From positions 1 to 7,512 of the forward strand of contig MENE01000088.1 in the NCBI GenBank assembly GCA_001769005.1: a stretch of 7,512 nt of DNA. The letters run 5' to 3'. Of the stretch, positions 5,081 through 7,512 are shown one piece after another. The translations under genes and the position numbers were made by a program. The DNA comes from Bacteroidetes bacterium GWA2_31_9b. GTDB taxonomy: Bacteria; Bacteroidota; Bacteroidia; Bacteroidales; UBA12077. Each line of letters starts with the position of its first letter. Positions within the stretch are counted from its first letter, which is position 1. Under the pieces are notes generated by a model, which made no database searches, was not told where the DNA came from, and was given only the letters and a program-made list of their open reading frames with translations.

Positions 5081-7512
5081 ATGAATATTTCATCATTAAG
5101 CATTCGTAGGCCTGTACTTTCGTTAGTTATGACCATTATTATCCTATTGTTTGGTGCAATCGGAATGTCCTATTTAGGAGTTCGTGAGTTCCCAAATGTC
5201 GATAGGCCAATTGTTTCTGTAAGTACAACTTATGTTGGAGCAAACTCCGATGTTATTGATACACAAATAACTGAACCTTTAGAGCAGGCAATAAACGGTA
5301 TCCCTGGAATTAACTCAATGTCAAGTGCTAGTCGCGATGGTTCGAGCAGAATTACTATTGAGTTTGATTTAAATGTAGATTTGGAAACAGCAGCTAATGA
5401 TGTTCGAGACAAGGTTGCTGCAGCCCGACGATTATTACCCTCAGATGCAGAACCACCGGTTGTTGTTAAAGCAGATGCAGATTCAGACCCAATCATTTTT
5501 TTAAATATTACGAGCGATAAACGCTCAATGATTGATTTAAGCGATATTGTTGAGAATGTATTTAAAGAAAAATTACAAACTATTCCAGGTGTTAGTAGCG
5601 TTGCTATATGGGGTAGTAAACGCCCTGCAATGCGTTTGTGGATGAATCCTTCTAAACTGGCTGCTTATCAACTTACTCCTGTTGATGTTCGTAATGCTCT
5701 TACACGAGAAAATATTGAACTTCCATCGGGACGAATTGAAGGAAACATGACAGAGCTTTCTGTTCGAACAGTTGGTCGTTTAGTTACTCCTGCTGATTTT
5801 AATAATTTAATTCTCCGACAAACAGGCGATAAAATAATCCGTTTTAAAGATATTGGAAGAGCCGAATTAGGACCAGAGAATGAACGTACAGGTTTATACC
5901 GAGATGGAATTCCTTCAGTTGGAAGTGCTGTTATTCCACAACCAGGTTCAAATCATATAGATATTGTAGATGAAGTATATAAACGTTTAGAGCAAATTAA
6001 AAAAGATTTACCGGCCGATATTAAAGTTAATGTTGGATTTGATAATACTACATATATCAGACAATCAATTACTGAAGTTGAAGAAACAATTTTTCTTGCA
6101 TTTTTACTGGTAGTATTAATAATTTTCTTATTTCTACGCGACTGGAGAACAACACTTATTCCTGTAATTGCTATTCCTGTTTCACTTATAGGTGCTTTTT
6201 TTATTCTATATCTTGCAGGATATACCATAAATGTATTAACCCTGCTTGGAATAGTTTTGTCTATTGGAATTGTTGTTGATGATGCAATTATTGTACTTGA
6301 AAATATTTACAGCAAAATTGAACGTGGTATGGAACCACACGAAGCAGCTAAACAAGGGTCTGCAGAAATATTTTTTGCAGTATTAGCAACAACAATAACT
6401 CTTATAGCTGTATTTACACCTATAGTTTTTCTAAAAGGTACAACCGGACGATTATTTAAGGAGTTTTCAATTGTAATTTCTGGAGCCGTTTTAATTTCGG
6501 CATTTATTGCATTAACATTAACTCCAATGTTATCGAGTCGGTTATTAAAAAATCGACAACAACACAGCTGGTTGTACAGAAAAACAGAACCGTTTTTTAA
6601 TACATTGATTAACGGATATAGTGAATCTTTAAGAAAATTTATGAATCGACGATGGTTAGCAATACTTGTTATTGGTATAACACTTTTTTTAATCGTTGTT
6701 TTATATAAAGCTATACCATCAGAAATGGCTCCTCTTGAAGACCGCTCATCTTTAAGTATAAGTTCTACAGGTCCTGAAGGTGCATCTTATGAATTTATGA
6801 ACTTATACATGTTCGAATTATCAAAACTTGTTAGTGATAAAGTACCTGAGAAAGAAGGAATGATAACTATTGTTTCTCCCGGTTGGTCAGGTTCATCAAA
6901 TAATGGCAGTATACGTCTTATTTTAAAAAATAGTAAAGAAAGGAAAATATCACAACAGGAAATTGCCGATCTTTTATCAAAAGAAGTAAAAGATATGACT
7001 GCTGCACGTACATTTATTTCTCAGCAACAAACAATCGGAGGCAGGAGAGGTGGATTACCTGTTCAATTTGTTATTCAAGCTCCAAATCTTGAAAAGTTAA
7101 AACAAGTTTTACCTGAATTTATACTTCAAGCTTCGTCAAGTGAAATTTTCCAGTTTGTAGATTTAAATCTAAAGTTTAATAAACCTGAGATAAGAGTTGA
7201 GATTAATCGCGATAAAGCTGTGATTATGGGAGTTTCGATGCAAAATGTTGCACAAACCTTACAATTAGCATTAAGCGGGTCACGATTTGGTTACTTTGTA
7301 ATGAATGGAAAACAATATCAGGTTTTAGGTCAGTTAGAACGTGAAAATAGAAACAAACCACTTGATTTAAAATCAATATATGTAAAAAATAATGCTGGAG
7401 AGATGATCCAGCTTGATAATCTTGTAACTTTAAAAGAAGAAAGCAGTCCACCACAATTATATCGTTATAACAGGTATATGTCTGCTACAGTTTCAGCAGG
7501 TTTGGTTAAAGG
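5081..7512 (+). CDS. RND multidrug efflux permease (AcrB/HAE1-like), 3'-partial
   Basis: This is the proton-driven inner-membrane pump of a tripartite efflux system. The frame is open from the ATG at 5081 to the right edge: 810 complete codons against about 1,020-1,050 for the family, so the last TM helices are outside. TM1 lies at about 10-30, followed by 'REFPNVDRPIVSVSTTY' and the family's 'EPLEQAINGIPGI' region of the porter domain. TM2-TM6 span about 337-485. TM4 holds 'GIVVDDAIIVLENI' with Asp400-Asp401, matching the proton-relay pair Asp407-Asp408 of AcrB. TM7 is at about 526-545, and the second periplasmic porter half begins after it ('MAPLEDRSSLSISSTGPEG'). No frameshift or missing key residue is seen in the visible part. 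It follows the adaptor gene closely and has its own ribosome binding site. The outer-membrane partner is not in view. Sequence alone does not give the drug or substrate range. Confidence 0.95.
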   Translation, partial: MNISSLSIRRPVLSLVMTIIILLFGAIGMSYLGVREFPNVDRPIVSVSTTYVGANSDVIDTQITEPLEQAINGIPGINSMSSASRDGSSRITIEFDLNVDLETAANDVRDKVAAARRLLPSDAEPPVVVKADADSDPIIFLNITSDKRSMIDLSDIVENVFKEKLQTIPGVSSVAIWGSKRPAMRLWMNPSKLAAYQLTPVDVRNALTRENIELPSGRIEGNMTELSVRTVGRLVTPADFNNLILRQTGDKIIRFKDIGRAELGPENERTGLYRDGIPSVGSAVIPQPGSNHIDIVDEVYKRLEQIKKDLPADIKVNVGFDNTTYIRQSITEVEETIFLAFLLVVLIIFLFLRDWRTTLIPVIAIPVSLIGAFFILYLAGYTINVLTLLGIVLSIGIVVDDAIIVLENIYSKIERGMEPHEAAKQGSAEIFFAVLATTITLIAVFTPIVFLKGTTGRLFKEFSIVISGAVLISAFIALTLTPMLSSRLLKNRQQHSWLYRKTEPFFNTLINGYSESLRKFMNRRWLAILVIGITLFLIVVLYKAIPSEMAPLEDRSSLSISSTGPEGASYEFMNLYMFELSKLVSDKVPEKEGMITIVSPGWSGSSNNGSIRLILKNSKERKISQQEIADLLSKEVKDMTAARTFISQQQTIGGRRGGLPVQFVIQAPNLEKLKQVLPEFILQASSSEIFQFVDLNLKFNKPEIRVEINRDKAVIMGVSMQNVAQTLQLALSGSRFGYFVMNGKQYQVLGQLERENRNKPLDLKSIYVKNNAGEMIQLDNLVTLKEESSPPQLYRYNRYMSATVSAGLVK

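Noticed and set aside
4707..6228. Several reverse-strand open frames of 64-91 codons (4707-4931, 4942-5136, 5230-5496, 5953-6228)
   Set aside because: All lie across the adaptor and permease coding sequence, which is strongly supported by family motifs; they are low-information shadows.
7224..7454. Reverse-strand open frame of 76 codons
   Set aside because: Antisense to the conserved second porter domain of the RND permease, with no motif of its own.

Overview
The window is AT-rich chromosomal DNA that looks like Bacteroidota. Most starts have an A/T-rich leader without a Shine-Dalgarno sequence, coding is Lys/Ile/Asn-rich, and the gene families fit. The assignment rests on style rather than on a marker gene. 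All real genes are on the + strand, and nothing convincing is coded on the - strand.

Region 1 (1-1175) holds two tandem paralogous genes for small secreted or envelope proteins that resemble the DUF2846 family. The upstream copy is cut by the left edge of the window but its visible frame is open. The downstream copy carries an in-frame TAA at codon 4, inside an otherwise perfect signal peptide, so it is annotated as a pseudogene or probable pseudogene. A clear intrinsic terminator closes this unit.

Region 2 (about 1240-3611) is a two-gene operon with a 1-bp gap between the genes. The first gene encodes a soluble protein with a divergent PTS EIIA-like (PtsN type) domain followed by two CBS domains. 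The second encodes a 12-TM-class ion or anion transporter of the ArsB/NhaD/CitMHS superfamily. The inferred logic is a cytoplasmic sensor, reading adenine nucleotides and/or phosphorylation state, paired with the transporter it controls.

Region 3 (3612-3993) is non-coding. Its main feature is a 133-bp imperfect palindrome (3683-3815) with CTAGTG/CACTAG ends and a GC-richer core, which looks like a REP/MITE-type dispersed element. Nearer the next gene, a pair of 9-bp direct repeats 21 bp apart may be an operator.

Region 4 (3994-7512) is a tripartite efflux operon. It contains an RND periplasmic adaptor (AcrA/MdtA-like) with a visible TolC-docking motif, then an AcrB-like RND permease that runs off the right edge after about 810 codons. 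No outer-membrane channel gene is visible here; it may lie beyond the edge.

I see no convincing wholly new system. The least ordinary items are the nonsense codon in the signal peptide, the EIIA-CBS/transporter pairing and the structured palindromic repeat.
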